From Alphaproteobacteria bacterium (lineage in GTDB: Bacteria > Pseudomonadota > Alphaproteobacteria > UBA8366): a stretch of DNA of 64,000 nucleotides. Under the pieces are notes generated by a model. The model made no database searches and was not told where the DNA came from. It saw nothing but the letters and a program-made list of their open reading frames with translations. A program made the position numbers and the translations under genes. The stretch spans positions 1 through 64,000 of the forward strand of contig JAJFJD010000063.1 in assembly GCA_021774335.1 (NCBI GenBank), read 5' to 3'. This document shows positions 51,364 through 59,678 of the stretch, one piece after another (positions within the stretch are counted from its first letter, which is position 1; each line of letters begins with the position of its first letter).

Positions 51364-52128
51364 TTAGGCCTTTGCGACGATGAAGAGCCGATGGAACGGG
51401 AAAATCGTCTTCCCGTCCGCCTGTTTCGGATAGGCCTCGCGCAATCGGCGGCGATACTCCGCTTCGAAGTCGCTTCGCTGCGGTTCCTCAAGCGGTTCAA
51501 GGAATTGCGGCAGCCAGCTTCCCTTGGTGAATTCGGCCACCGGGTCGTAGCCTTCCACAATCTGTTGATACTGGATCTTCCAGATATCGAGATCCTGGAC
51601 CCGTGGCGCAAGAAGCTCGTAGTAAAAACCCGGTTCCTTGGTCGGCGGGTCTTTGATCAACGGCTCGATTGCCGCCCGCCATGGGCCGTCGAGTGCAACT
51701 TCCTCGATCAACGAATGCGACGGTTCGCGGAAGTTTGCCGGCATCTGCACGGCGAAATATCCTCCGGGTTTCACGTGGCCGAGGAGGGCGGGGAACAGTG
51801 TCTCGTGGTGATCGAGCCAGTGCATCGCCGCGTTGGAAAATAGAACGTCAACCTTAGTATCCGGATCCCATTTCGTGATATCGCCTTCCGTCCACTCGAT
51901 GTCGGGACTCTCCTGCCGCGCCCGTTCGAGCATTTCCGGCGAACTGTCCACCGCCGCGATCCGGGCATTGGGCCACGTTTCCCGGAGAATCTTCGTGCCG
52001 TTGCCCGCGCCGCATCCGAGGTCGGCCACAAAGGACGGGTCTTCCGCGGGGATACGCGCAAGAAGGTCGAGGACGGGCCGCAGGCGGTGGCCGGCGAAGG
52101 CAAGATATTGTCGTGGGTCCCAACTCAT
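51364..52128 (-). CDS. tam: Trans-aconitate 2-methyltransferase
   Basis: A 254-residue SAM-dependent methyltransferase that esterifies trans-aconitate, a toxic by-product of the citrate cycle. It has the typical start MSWDPRQYLAFAGHRLRPVL, the SAM motif VADLGCGAGNGT, the acidic strand-2 end AAVDSSPEML, DITKWDPDTKVDVLFSNAAM with the LDHH segment, and the PANFREPSHSLIEEVA region, all hallmarks of Tam. Normal length. It follows the LLM oxidoreductase by 13 bases on the same strand. Confidence 0.88.
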   Translation of the reverse strand: MSWDPRQYLAFAGHRLRPVLDLLARIPAEDPSFVADLGCGAGNGTKILRETWPNARIAAVDSSPEMLERARQESPDIEWTEGDITKWDPDTKVDVLFSNAAMHWLDHHETLFPALLGHVKPGGYFAVQMPANFREPSHSLIEEVALDGPWRAAIEPLIKDPPTKEPGFYYELLAPRVQDLDIWKIQYQQIVEGYDPVAEFTKGSWLPQFLEPLEEPQRSDFEAEYRRRLREAYPKQADGKTIFPFHRLFIVAKA

Positions 52129-52141
52129 TTAGTGCTCTCCG

Positions 52142-53188
52142 TCATTGCGCCGCCGCCGTGTTTGGTTGCTCGGGTTTCAGGGCGAACGCCTCCGCCAGCA
52201 ACGCATAGGATCGCTTGCGGTTCGCGAAGTCGAAGACATTTGTAATGACGACCAATTCGTCGACATTGTATCGGTCGGTCAGCTCCAGCAACTGCGATTT
52301 GACCTGTACCGGATCGCCCAAGATCGTGCGTGCGCGGTTGTACTCCACCCGCTGTTGTTCCGGCGGGGAATAGCGATAGGCTTCGGCTTCCTCGATCGAC
52401 GGCATCGGCCCGTGATATCCCTGATCGGCGCGCAGCCGTTGCAGGTCGCGGGTCTTGGCGATGCGTTCGGCATCGGCTTCGGTGTCCGCGCAAACCACGA
52501 AAACGCCGATGTTGCCGATCGGTTCGGGGACACCCGGCGAGGGCTGGAACTTCTCGAAATAAGCCTGCATGACCTGTTCGCCGCCGACGGGATTGATGAA
52601 ATGGGCGAAGGAAAAGGCGAGGCCGTAATGCGCCGCATAAGCGCCGCTGTAATCGCTCGACCCCAGCAGCCAAATCGGCGGGATATTGTCGATCTTCGGC
52701 CGTGCCTTGACCTGCCCCAGTGGATGATCGGCCGGGATCGAGTCGCTGAGGAACCCGCTCAAATCCTGGATCATGTTCGGAAAATACTCGGCGCCGATCT
52801 TCGATCCGTAGGCGAGGGCCTGCGATGTCGCGAAGTCGCTGCCCGGCGCGCGGCCGATGCCGAGATCGACACGTCCGGGGAACAAGGTTTCGAGGAGACG
52901 GAAATTCTCCGCGACCTTGTACGGGCTGTAATGCGGTAGCATCACTCCGCCCGATCCGACTCGAATATGGGAGGTTTCCGCGGCGACCCGGGTGATCATG
53001 ATCTCGGGCGAGGGGCCGGCGAGGCCTTCGCTGCCATGATGTTCGGCAAGCCAGTAGCGGTGATACCCCAATGCCTCGGCATGCTTCGCCAGTTCGATCG
53101 ACTCGCCGAGGGCATCGGCGGCAGTGCCGCCTTCCCGGATCGGGGATTGATCGAGAACGCTGAGCCGAACGGTACGATTTTCCGCCAT
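52142..53188 (-). CDS. LLM-class flavin-dependent oxidoreductase (luciferase-like)
   Basis: A 348-residue TIM-barrel FMN/F420-type monooxygenase of the luciferase superfamily, in the MsnO8-like branch. Blocks are RLSVLDQSPIREGGTAADAL, YHRYWLAEHHGSEGLAG, VGSGGVMLPHYSPYKVAENF and FPGRVDLGIGRAPGSDF. It probably uses reduced FMN supplied by a separate reductase; its substrate is unknown. It heads a likely operon with tam, and its start is 22 bases from the divergent DUF3572 gene. Confidence 0.85.
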   Translation of the reverse strand: MAENRTVRLSVLDQSPIREGGTAADALGESIELAKHAEALGYHRYWLAEHHGSEGLAGPSPEIMITRVAAETSHIRVGSGGVMLPHYSPYKVAENFRLLETLFPGRVDLGIGRAPGSDFATSQALAYGSKIGAEYFPNMIQDLSGFLSDSIPADHPLGQVKARPKIDNIPPIWLLGSSDYSGAYAAHYGLAFSFAHFINPVGGEQVMQAYFEKFQPSPGVPEPIGNIGVFVVCADTEADAERIAKTRDLQRLRADQGYHGPMPSIEEAEAYRYSPPEQQRVEYNRARTILGDPVQVKSQLLELTDRYNVDELVVITNVFDFANRKRSYALLAEAFALKPEQPNTAAAQ

Positions 53189-53209
53189 GGATGACTTTCA
53201 TGCGTTGCG

Positions 53210-53548
53210 ATGGCACTCTTGGCCACGGGCATTTCGATAGATATAGCGCGGATTCCGCCGGAGGTCACAATCCCCACATTGGACGCAGATAATGCGGAAG
53301 CGTTGGCTTTGCGCGCCTTGGCTTTTGTGGCCGGCGACGAAGAGCGGTTGCGCCGTTTCCTGTTGCTAAGCGGGCTGACGCTGGACGAATTGCGCGATCG
53401 TGCGGGTGAACCCAGAACATTGTCCGGCGTGCTCGACCATCTTCTCTCCGATGAGCGCCTGTTGATGGAATTCGCCGAGGCGGAAGAAATCGATCCGGCC
53501 CTGATCCCATCGTCCCGGCGGTTTCTGCCGGGCGTGCCGGTGGAATAG
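53210..53548 (+). CDS. DUF3572-family small protein
   Basis: A 112-residue protein. The core DNAEALALRALAFVAGDEER followed by LSGLTLDELRDRAGEP and VLDHLLSDERLLMEFAEAE matches DUF3572, an all-helical alphaproteobacterial family of unknown function. The first 25 residues (MALLATGISIDIARIPPEV) are unlike the family and the ribosome site is weak, so a later start, such as the TTG before DADNAEA, is possible. Its stop is 6 bases before the next start, suggesting co-transcription with the TPR protein. Confidence 0.78.
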   Translation: MALLATGISIDIARIPPEVTIPTLDADNAEALALRALAFVAGDEERLRRFLLLSGLTLDELRDRAGEPRTLSGVLDHLLSDERLLMEFAEAEEIDPALIPSSRRFLPGVPVE

Positions 53549-53554
53549 ACGGCC

Positions 53555-55603
53555 ATGGACGCGCCGCAGGCATCGCTGGTCGATCAGGCGCAGGCCGCCA
53601 TTGTCGCTGGGCGTTTGGCCGATGCTGAGCAGTTGGCGCTGCAGGCCGCCGCTGCGGACGAAACGGGCAGCGACGGCCTTCTCGCACAAATCTATCTTCA
53701 CGCCGGCAATCTGCTGGAGGCCGAAGGGTATGCCCGTAAGGCTTTAAACCACAGTCCCGATGATGCGATAACGACGGCCTATCTCGGCGCGATCCTGATG
53801 GCGATGGGGCGGCCGGAATTGGCGTTGACCGCGTACCGCGATGCCGTGTCGCTACAGCCGGACAACGCTGTTCTGCAAAACGAACTTGGCAACGCGCTGG
53901 CCGCCGTGGGCGCACACGAGGATGCGGCTGCCGTGCTGCGGCGCGCGGTCGAGTTGCGCGCCGATATTCCGGAAATCCACAACAATCTGGGCAATGTTCT
54001 GCGCGAGTTGGGTGATCTTGATTCGGCGATGAAGTGTTACCGCACGGCTTTGTCGCTGCGCGCCGAATACCCGGAGGCGCTCAACAATCTCGGCGTCGTT
54101 CTTCAGGAACAGCGTGATACGGACGGCGCGATTGACGCCTTCCGGCAGGCATTAGCGCTGCAGCCGGCCAACGCTTTGGCGAATACGCATCTTGGCACCG
54201 CGCTTGCCGCGAAGGGCGAGTTGACGGCGGCCGCGGCGGCGCATCGTGAAGCGTTGCGCCATACCCCTGGCCTCGCGTCGGCCCACAACAATCTTGGGAT
54301 CGTCTTGAAGGATCAGGGCGAGTTTGTCGCTTCGCGCGATGCGTATGCGGCAGCGGTTGCTGCAGATGGCGATGATTCGAGCTTCCATTCGAATCTGCTG
54401 ATGAGCCTGTCCTATGACCCGGCAGTCGATGGCGAGACATTGGTTGCCGAACACCGCCGCTGGGCCAATCGGCACGAACGTCCCGAACCTCTTCCAAAAG
54501 ACATCGACTGGCAGCCGGATCGGCGGATTCGGATCGGGTATGTCTCGCCCGATTTCTGGACGCATTCGGTTGCCTATTTCATCGAACCGATTCTGGAACG
54601 CCATGACAGAGACCGGTTCGAGATTTTCTGCTACGCCGACGTGGCACGGCCCGACGACACCACGAACCGTTTGCGGCAAGCCGCCGAACATTGGTGCGAC
54701 AGCGTGGCGTTTAGTGACAGAGAGCTGTTCGAGCGGACCCGTGCCGATCGGATCGACATTCTGGTCGATCTAAGCGGCCATACGGGCGGCAACCGACTGC
54801 CGGTCTTCGGACGCCGCGCCGCGCCGGTACAGATAAGCTGGATCGGCTATCCCGCGACGACCGGACTGTCGCAGATGGACTACCGGATTTCGGACGGATG
54901 GGCCGATCCCGAAGGGGAGACGGACCATTTTCACAGCGAACGCCTGCTGCGATTACCCACGGGCTTTCTCTGCTACCGGCCGCCGGAGAATGCACCGGCG
55001 CCTACGGATCGTGCCGGCAGGCGGCCGATTACGTTTGGATCCTTCAATAACCTCTCGAAAGTGACCGACGATGTGATCGCGTTGTGGGCCCGGCTGTTGA
55101 CCGATTGTCCGGACACACGGCTTCTGCTCAAGTCGCGGCAGCTTGCCGATGACGGCGTTCGCAGCAGGGTGCTGGGGCTCTTCCAGGCGAACGGTGTTAT
55201 GCCCGAACGGCTGGACCTGCGGACGCGGGTTCGGGACGCGTCGGACCATCTCGCGCTCTACGGCGAGGTCGATGTGGCATTGGACACATTCCCCTACAAC
55301 GGCACGACTACGACCTGTGAGGCCCTGTGGATGGGTGTTCCGGTGATTGCCTTGGCCGGGTCGCTGCATGCAGGGCGTGTCGGGGTCAGCCTGCTCAATC
55401 AGATCGGCCAACCGGGCTGGGTTGTGGATACGCCGGACGCCTATGTTGCGAAAGCGCTTGCCATTGCGGCCGATCCGCCGCGGCGGGCGGTCTTGCGCGA
55501 CCAGGTGGCTGGCTCTACGCTGGTTGATGCCATAGGGTTTACCCAGGCATTTGAAGCCGCACTAACAACAGTTTGGAGTGACCGGTGCAAAGCGCGGATG
55601 TAA
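53555..55603 (+). CDS. TPR protein with O-GlcNAc-transferase-type (GT41) domain
   Basis: A 682-residue protein. Residues 1-about 300 form some eight tetratricopeptide repeats (consensus seen in IHNNLGNVLRELGDLDSAMK). Residues about 325-680 are a GT41 catalytic domain: GYVSPDFWTHSVAYFIEP (catalytic-type His kept), ILVDLSGHTGGNRLPVF, VQISWIGYPATTGLSQMDY, ITFGSFNNLSKVTDD, and the nucleotide-sugar block DTFPYNGTTTTCEALWMGVP. Related bacterial proteins glycosylate proteins or adhesins. Its stop lies inside the next gene, which it overlaps by 19 bases, so it is probably co-translated with the flavin oxidoreductase cluster, an unusual pairing. Confidence 0.86.
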   Translation: MDAPQASLVDQAQAAIVAGRLADAEQLALQAAAADETGSDGLLAQIYLHAGNLLEAEGYARKALNHSPDDAITTAYLGAILMAMGRPELALTAYRDAVSLQPDNAVLQNELGNALAAVGAHEDAAAVLRRAVELRADIPEIHNNLGNVLRELGDLDSAMKCYRTALSLRAEYPEALNNLGVVLQEQRDTDGAIDAFRQALALQPANALANTHLGTALAAKGELTAAAAAHREALRHTPGLASAHNNLGIVLKDQGEFVASRDAYAAAVAADGDDSSFHSNLLMSLSYDPAVDGETLVAEHRRWANRHERPEPLPKDIDWQPDRRIRIGYVSPDFWTHSVAYFIEPILERHDRDRFEIFCYADVARPDDTTNRLRQAAEHWCDSVAFSDRELFERTRADRIDILVDLSGHTGGNRLPVFGRRAAPVQISWIGYPATTGLSQMDYRISDGWADPEGETDHFHSERLLRLPTGFLCYRPPENAPAPTDRAGRRPITFGSFNNLSKVTDDVIALWARLLTDCPDTRLLLKSRQLADDGVRSRVLGLFQANGVMPERLDLRTRVRDASDHLALYGEVDVALDTFPYNGTTTTCEALWMGVPVIALAGSLHAGRVGVSLLNQIGQPGWVVDTPDAYVAKALAIAADPPRRAVLRDQVAGSTLVDAIGFTQAFEAALTTVWSDRCKARM

Positions 55604-56706
55604 TCGTCGTTGGCGGTGGCATATTCGGCTCCGCGGTCGGCTATGGCCTGCGTCGCGAAGGGCTCAACGTCGTTATCCTGGACGAGGGAGACAACGTATT
55701 GCGCGCGGCGCGCGGCAATTTCGGACTGGTTTGGACGCAATCCAAAGGGGTTGGCGTGCACCGCTATCACGAGTGGAGTTGTGAATCGGCTGCACTGTTC
55801 CCCGATTTCGCCGCCGATCTGTTGGAATACAGCGAAATCGACGTGGCCTATCGCGGCGGAGGCGGGGTTGAATTGCTGTTGGGCGAAGAAGAATTGGAAG
55901 GCCGGAAGCAGTTCATCGCCAATATGCAAAAGCAGGCCGCCGGATCGCCATTCGACTGCGAGATCATCGACCGGCAGGAACTTCAGAAATTCGCCCCGGA
56001 CTTGACGCTTGGCGACGAATTGGCCGGCGCGTCCTTTTCGCCGCATGACGGCGACGTAAACCCGTTGCTCCTGTTGCGGGCGTTGCATACGGCGTTTGAC
56101 CGCCGCGGTGGCCGGTATCTCACGAACCATCGCGTCGAATCGATCGACCATCACGGATCGGGTTTTACCGTCCATACGGCGCAGGGTGATATCACGGCAG
56201 CGAAGATCGTCCTGGCGGCGGGGCATGGCGCACCGCGGCTCGGCCCGATGGTCGGTTTGAATGTGCCGATCCGGCCGCAACGCGGTCAGGTTCTGATCAC
56301 CGAACGCGCCCGGCCGCTGCTCCCCATTCCCATGGGATCGATCCGGCAGACCAACGAAGGCACGATTCAACTCGGCAATTCCAAGGAAGAAGTCGACTAC
56401 GACGACGGCACGACGCTGGACGTAACGCGCGCTATCGCGAGCCGCGCCGTCCGTTGTTTTCCGCAGCTTGCGGGCGTGCGTCTCGTCCGCACTTGGGGCT
56501 GCATTCGCGTGCTGACCCCGGATATGGCCGCGATTTACGATGAATCGACATCCTGCCCGGGCGCCTATGTCGTGACATCCCACAGTGGCGTGACCCTGGC
56601 CGCGATCAACGCGGCCCATGTGGCGCGTTGGATCGCCCATGGTGAGATGCAGCCGGGTTTCGAACAATTCAGCGCACAGAGGTTCGATGTACAAGCGGCT
56701 GCCTGA
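55585..56706 (+). CDS. FAD-dependent amine/imino-acid oxidoreductase, HcnC/LhpB-like subunit
   Basis: A 373-residue DAO-family flavoprotein beginning with GTG 55585 after TTGGAGTGACC. The dinucleotide motif is VIVVGGGIFGSAVGYGLRRE, and the C-terminal block LVRTWGCIRVLTPDMAAIYD followed by YVVTSHSGVTLAAINAAH is typical of D-amino-acid and sarcosine oxidases. It is the first of three overlapping genes whose order (DAO subunit, small Fe-S subunit, large NAD(P)/FAD subunit) matches heterotrimeric dehydrogenases for D-hydroxyproline, opines or glycine-type substrates. Direct substrate unknown. Confidence 0.82.
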   Translation: MQSADVIVVGGGIFGSAVGYGLRREGLNVVILDEGDNVLRAARGNFGLVWTQSKGVGVHRYHEWSCESAALFPDFAADLLEYSEIDVAYRGGGGVELLLGEEELEGRKQFIANMQKQAAGSPFDCEIIDRQELQKFAPDLTLGDELAGASFSPHDGDVNPLLLLRALHTAFDRRGGRYLTNHRVESIDHHGSGFTVHTAQGDITAAKIVLAAGHGAPRLGPMVGLNVPIRPQRGQVLITERARPLLPIPMGSIRQTNEGTIQLGNSKEEVDYDDGTTLDVTRAIASRAVRCFPQLAGVRLVRTWGCIRVLTPDMAAIYDESTSCPGAYVVTSHSGVTLAAINAAHVARWIAHGEMQPGFEQFSAQRFDVQAAA

Positions 56707-56983
56707 GGGCGACGACCTTACCGTCAAGATTGAATTCGAAGGGCAAAGCGTTGCCGCTAGACCGGGCGATACGGTCGCGGCGGCAATCCTAGTCTCGGGC
56801 GCGGGGCATACGCGGACGACGCCGGTGACCGGCGCGCCGCGGCTGCCGTATTGTATGATGGGCGTCTGCTTTGATTGCCTGATGGAAATCGACGGCGTGC
56901 CTAACCAGCAGGCTTGCCTGGTGGAAGTGCGCGACGGCATGCAGGTAAAGCGCCAGGTCGGCGCACGCGGGGTTGAGGAATGA
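56687..56983 (+). CDS. Small [2Fe-2S] subunit, HcnA/LhpF-like
   Basis: A 98-residue ferredoxin-like subunit, ATG 56687, overlapping the upstream gene by 20 bases. The cluster ligands are four Cys in YCMMGVCFDCLMEI followed by the Cys of NQQACLVEV (C-x4-C-x2-C-x11-C), the pattern of the small subunits of three-part amine dehydrogenases. It would pass electrons between the two flavoprotein subunits. Its stop overlaps the start of the large-subunit gene by four bases (ATGA). Confidence 0.83.
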   Translation: MYKRLPEGDDLTVKIEFEGQSVAARPGDTVAAAILVSGAGHTRTTPVTGAPRLPYCMMGVCFDCLMEIDGVPNQQACLVEVRDGMQVKRQVGARGVEE

Positions 56984-58371
56984 GCGCCGATACCGATCTG
57001 ATCATCATCGGCGCGGGCCTGGCCGGTCAGGCCGCCGCCGTCGAAGCGGCGTCGCATGGTCTCTCGGTCGTTGTACTTGATGAGCAGTCGCAGCCCGGCG
57101 GTCAGATCTACCGCAGCATCACAAGAAACGCCGCTAACGAATCGAAACTACGGGATATTCTCGGTCGCGACTATATGCGGGGCGCGGCGCTGGCGCGCGA
57201 GTTCGGCAAGGCTGACATCGACTATCGGGCAGGCACGTCCGTATGGCAGGTCGACCCAAACTGTGCGGTTTCCTTCTCCCATAACGGGACTGCGTCGCAG
57301 ATCACCGGGCGACGTCTGTTGATTGCAACCGGGGCACAGGAACGGCCGGTCGCCATTCCCGGCTGGACGGTGCCGGGCGTGATGGGGGCCGGTGCGGCCC
57401 AGGTGTTGCTCAAGTCATCCGGCGCGGTACCCAGGGGACGCGTGGTCGTCGCGGGCAGCGGGCCGCTGCTGCTGCTGGTGACGCAACAATTGATCGATGC
57501 CGGGGCTGATGTCGTCGCGCTGTTGGAGACGACGCGAACTGCGGATTACCTCGCTGCGGCGGGAACGCTGCCGGGTGCGTTGCGGGCACCGGAATACCTC
57601 CGCAAGGGCATGGCGATGCGCCGACACATCAAGGCGGCCGGCGTACCGGTCCACTCCGGTGTCAGGGGACTGGCTATTCTGGGCGACAAGGCAGCCGAGG
57701 GCATTCGGTTCAAGAATGGCGGTGCGGCGCAGGAAATTGCCGCCGACACGATATTGCTCCACGAAGGTGTGGTGCCGAATGTGCAGATTACCCGCCAACT
57801 CTGGTGCGATCACGAATGGGTCGAACAGCAGCGGTATTGGCGCCCAATTCTCGATGATTACTACAACACGTCGATCGATGGGATTGCGGTCGCTGGCGAT
57901 AGTGCGGGTATATATGGCGCGGAGGCCGCCGCGGTGGCTGGCCGAATCGCCGCCCTCGACGCGGCCTGCCGCTTGGAGAAGATTACCGCCGCCGATCGTG
58001 ACAGAGAGGCTGGGCCATTATTGAAACAGCGGGCGAAGTATCAGGCGATCCGGCCCTTGCTCGACAGTCTTTTCCGGCCGAACCCGGAAATCCTGGCACC
58101 CGCGGACGACGATACGATCGTCTGCCGCTGCGAGGAGGTGAGCGCTGGCATGATCCGCGAAGGCGTGCGGCTCGGCGCGACCGGCCCCAATCAGTTGAAA
58201 TCCTATATGCGCTGCGGCATGGGGCCATGCCAGGGCCGGTTCTGCGGCCTGACCGTGGCCGAGATCATCGCCGCCGAGCGCGGCGAGAGCATCCGCGATG
58301 TCGGCTATTACCGAATTCGGCCGCCGATCAAGCCCGTCACATTGGGCGAGCTCGCGGCGTTCGACGACTAG
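56980..58371 (+). CDS. Large NAD(P)/FAD-binding subunit, HcnB/LhpE-like
   Basis: A 463-residue FAD/NAD(P)-binding oxidoreductase. The FAD motif is LIIIGAGLAGQAAAVEAASH, the second nucleotide block is GRVVVAGSGPLLLLVTQQLI, and a BFD-like C-terminal iron-sulfur region has CRCEEVSAGMI and YMRCGMGPCQGRFCGLT (Cys ligands). This is the usual large partner of the two preceding genes. Start is tightly coupled to the Fe-S gene. It converges with the RNA methyltransferase gene and shares its CTAG stop. Confidence 0.85.
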   Translation: MSADTDLIIIGAGLAGQAAAVEAASHGLSVVVLDEQSQPGGQIYRSITRNAANESKLRDILGRDYMRGAALAREFGKADIDYRAGTSVWQVDPNCAVSFSHNGTASQITGRRLLIATGAQERPVAIPGWTVPGVMGAGAAQVLLKSSGAVPRGRVVVAGSGPLLLLVTQQLIDAGADVVALLETTRTADYLAAAGTLPGALRAPEYLRKGMAMRRHIKAAGVPVHSGVRGLAILGDKAAEGIRFKNGGAAQEIAADTILLHEGVVPNVQITRQLWCDHEWVEQQRYWRPILDDYYNTSIDGIAVAGDSAGIYGAEAAAVAGRIAALDAACRLEKITAADRDREAGPLLKQRAKYQAIRPLLDSLFRPNPEILAPADDDTIVCRCEEVSAGMIREGVRLGATGPNQLKSYMRCGMGPCQGRFCGLTVAEIIAAERGESIRDVGYYRIRPPIKPVTLGELAAFDD

Positions 58372-59630
58372 CGCCGCAGCACCACCACCGCTTCCAGATG
58401 CGATGACCAGGGGAATTGATCGATTGGCGTGACGTCCTCGATCCGGTAACCGCCGTCTATCAACAGGCGAAGGTCGCGGCCCAGCGTCGAAGGATTGCAG
58501 GATACCGCAACCACCGTCTGGATCGTGCTGTCAGCCAAGGCCTCCGCGAGTGGCCGTGCCCCGGCGCGCGGCGGGTCGAAAACAGCGGCATTGAAGATGT
58601 TCAATTCCATTGTGGACAGGGGTTGCCGTACCAAGTCGCGCCGTTCGACGGTGACCGCGGCTTCGCCGGAGGCGCGTGTGATCGCATCGGCCATCTCGTC
58701 ATTCCCCTCGAAGGCGGTGACGCGGGCAATCGTCGATAGCGGGAAGGTGAGGGCGCCGCAACCGGCGTAGAAATCGGCGATATGCGTAGGCGTCGACGGC
58801 GCCAGTGCCTTGCACACCAGATCGACGATGGCGGCTTCACCTTGCCGGCTCGGCTGCAGAAAGGCGTTGGGCGGCGGGTTGACGGTAGTCGGGCCGAACC
58901 GCACACGCGCCAGGCGGCGTTGGGCGACCGGTTCCCAGTCGGCCCCGGTCTGCCAGGAAATGCGGCACAGATCATGATCGTCAGCGAAAGCCGCAAGTGT
59001 TTCGCGCGTTCGCAGATCGGGTTCATCCTCGCGTTTCGGAATGATCAGCAGGTCGATCCCGTTATCGGTCTCGGTGATTTGGATATCCGCGCCTTTCCCG
59101 AGAATACCAATCGTTGCGGCCATTCGGCGGACCGGTTCGATCAACGCGGCTATGCTGTCGCGGAGCGCCGGGCATTCCTCAAGATTCTCAAGGAACCGGC
59201 TGTTGCGTTGGTTGAATCCCAAGATTGCTTCCCGGCCGGATCGATAGGACAGCCGGGCGCGGCGGCGCTCGCCGGGCGGGATCGAAACCGTCGCGGCGAT
59301 CGGCACGTCGGTGATGCCATGGCGAGCCAGTGCCTGGATTAGCAGGTCACGCTTTATCTCCGCCGTCGCCGTGGGCTGGATATGCTGCGTGGCGCAGCCG
59401 CCGCAAGTGCCAAAGTGTCGGCAGGCCGGTTCGGTTCGGGTGGGTCCGGGTTCGAGCATGGCGGCGATTTCCGCGGCGAATCCGTCGCCTCGCTTACCGG
59501 TCCGTCGAACCCATACATGGTCGCCGGGGGCCGCGAAGGCGACATACAGCCGGGCGCCGCGCGATTGGGCAATGCCGTCGCCGCGCGCGCCGAGCGTTTC
59601 AACCGTGACGTCTTCGAGGTCTTCTTTCAT
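58368..59630 (-). CDS. Class I SAM-dependent RNA m5U methyltransferase (RlmD/RumA-like)
   Basis: A 420-residue enzyme of the TrmA/RlmC/RlmD family, which makes 5-methyluridine in rRNA or tRNA. The N-terminal TRAM domain starts VTVETLGARGDGIAQSRGAR. A [4Fe-4S] Cys cluster is seen in CRHFGTCGGCATQH. The SAM domain includes ADFYAGCGALTFPLS and FDPPRAGARPLAEAL; the catalytic Cys lies in VVAVSCNPSTLGRDLRLL. The exact RNA target is not decided by sequence. Monocistronic, 48 bases after photolyase on the same strand. Confidence 0.85.
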   Translation of the reverse strand: MKEDLEDVTVETLGARGDGIAQSRGARLYVAFAAPGDHVWVRRTGKRGDGFAAEIAAMLEPGPTRTEPACRHFGTCGGCATQHIQPTATAEIKRDLLIQALARHGITDVPIAATVSIPPGERRRARLSYRSGREAILGFNQRNSRFLENLEECPALRDSIAALIEPVRRMAATIGILGKGADIQITETDNGIDLLIIPKREDEPDLRTRETLAAFADDHDLCRISWQTGADWEPVAQRRLARVRFGPTTVNPPPNAFLQPSRQGEAAIVDLVCKALAPSTPTHIADFYAGCGALTFPLSTIARVTAFEGNDEMADAITRASGEAAVTVERRDLVRQPLSTMELNIFNAAVFDPPRAGARPLAEALADSTIQTVVAVSCNPSTLGRDLRLLIDGGYRIEDVTPIDQFPWSSHLEAVVVLRR

Positions 59631-59678
59631 GGCCCGCCTGATAGCACTTATCCCACGGCGAGTAACGGTCCCTTACGG

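Noticed and set aside
55441..57057. Long open frame on the minus strand across the dehydrogenase genes
   Set aside because: It is antisense to well-recognised FAD and Fe-S proteins and its translation is Arg/Ala-rich without motifs, as expected for shadows in GC-rich DNA. Similar long antisense frames at 12832-14232, 14822-15679, 37417-38841, 52125-53216 and 61852-63150 were rejected for the same reason.
55585..58371. Hydrogen cyanide synthase (HcnABC)
   Set aside because: The three-subunit layout resembles HcnABC, but the same layout serves D-hydroxyproline, opine and other amine dehydrogenases, and no context points to cyanide production.
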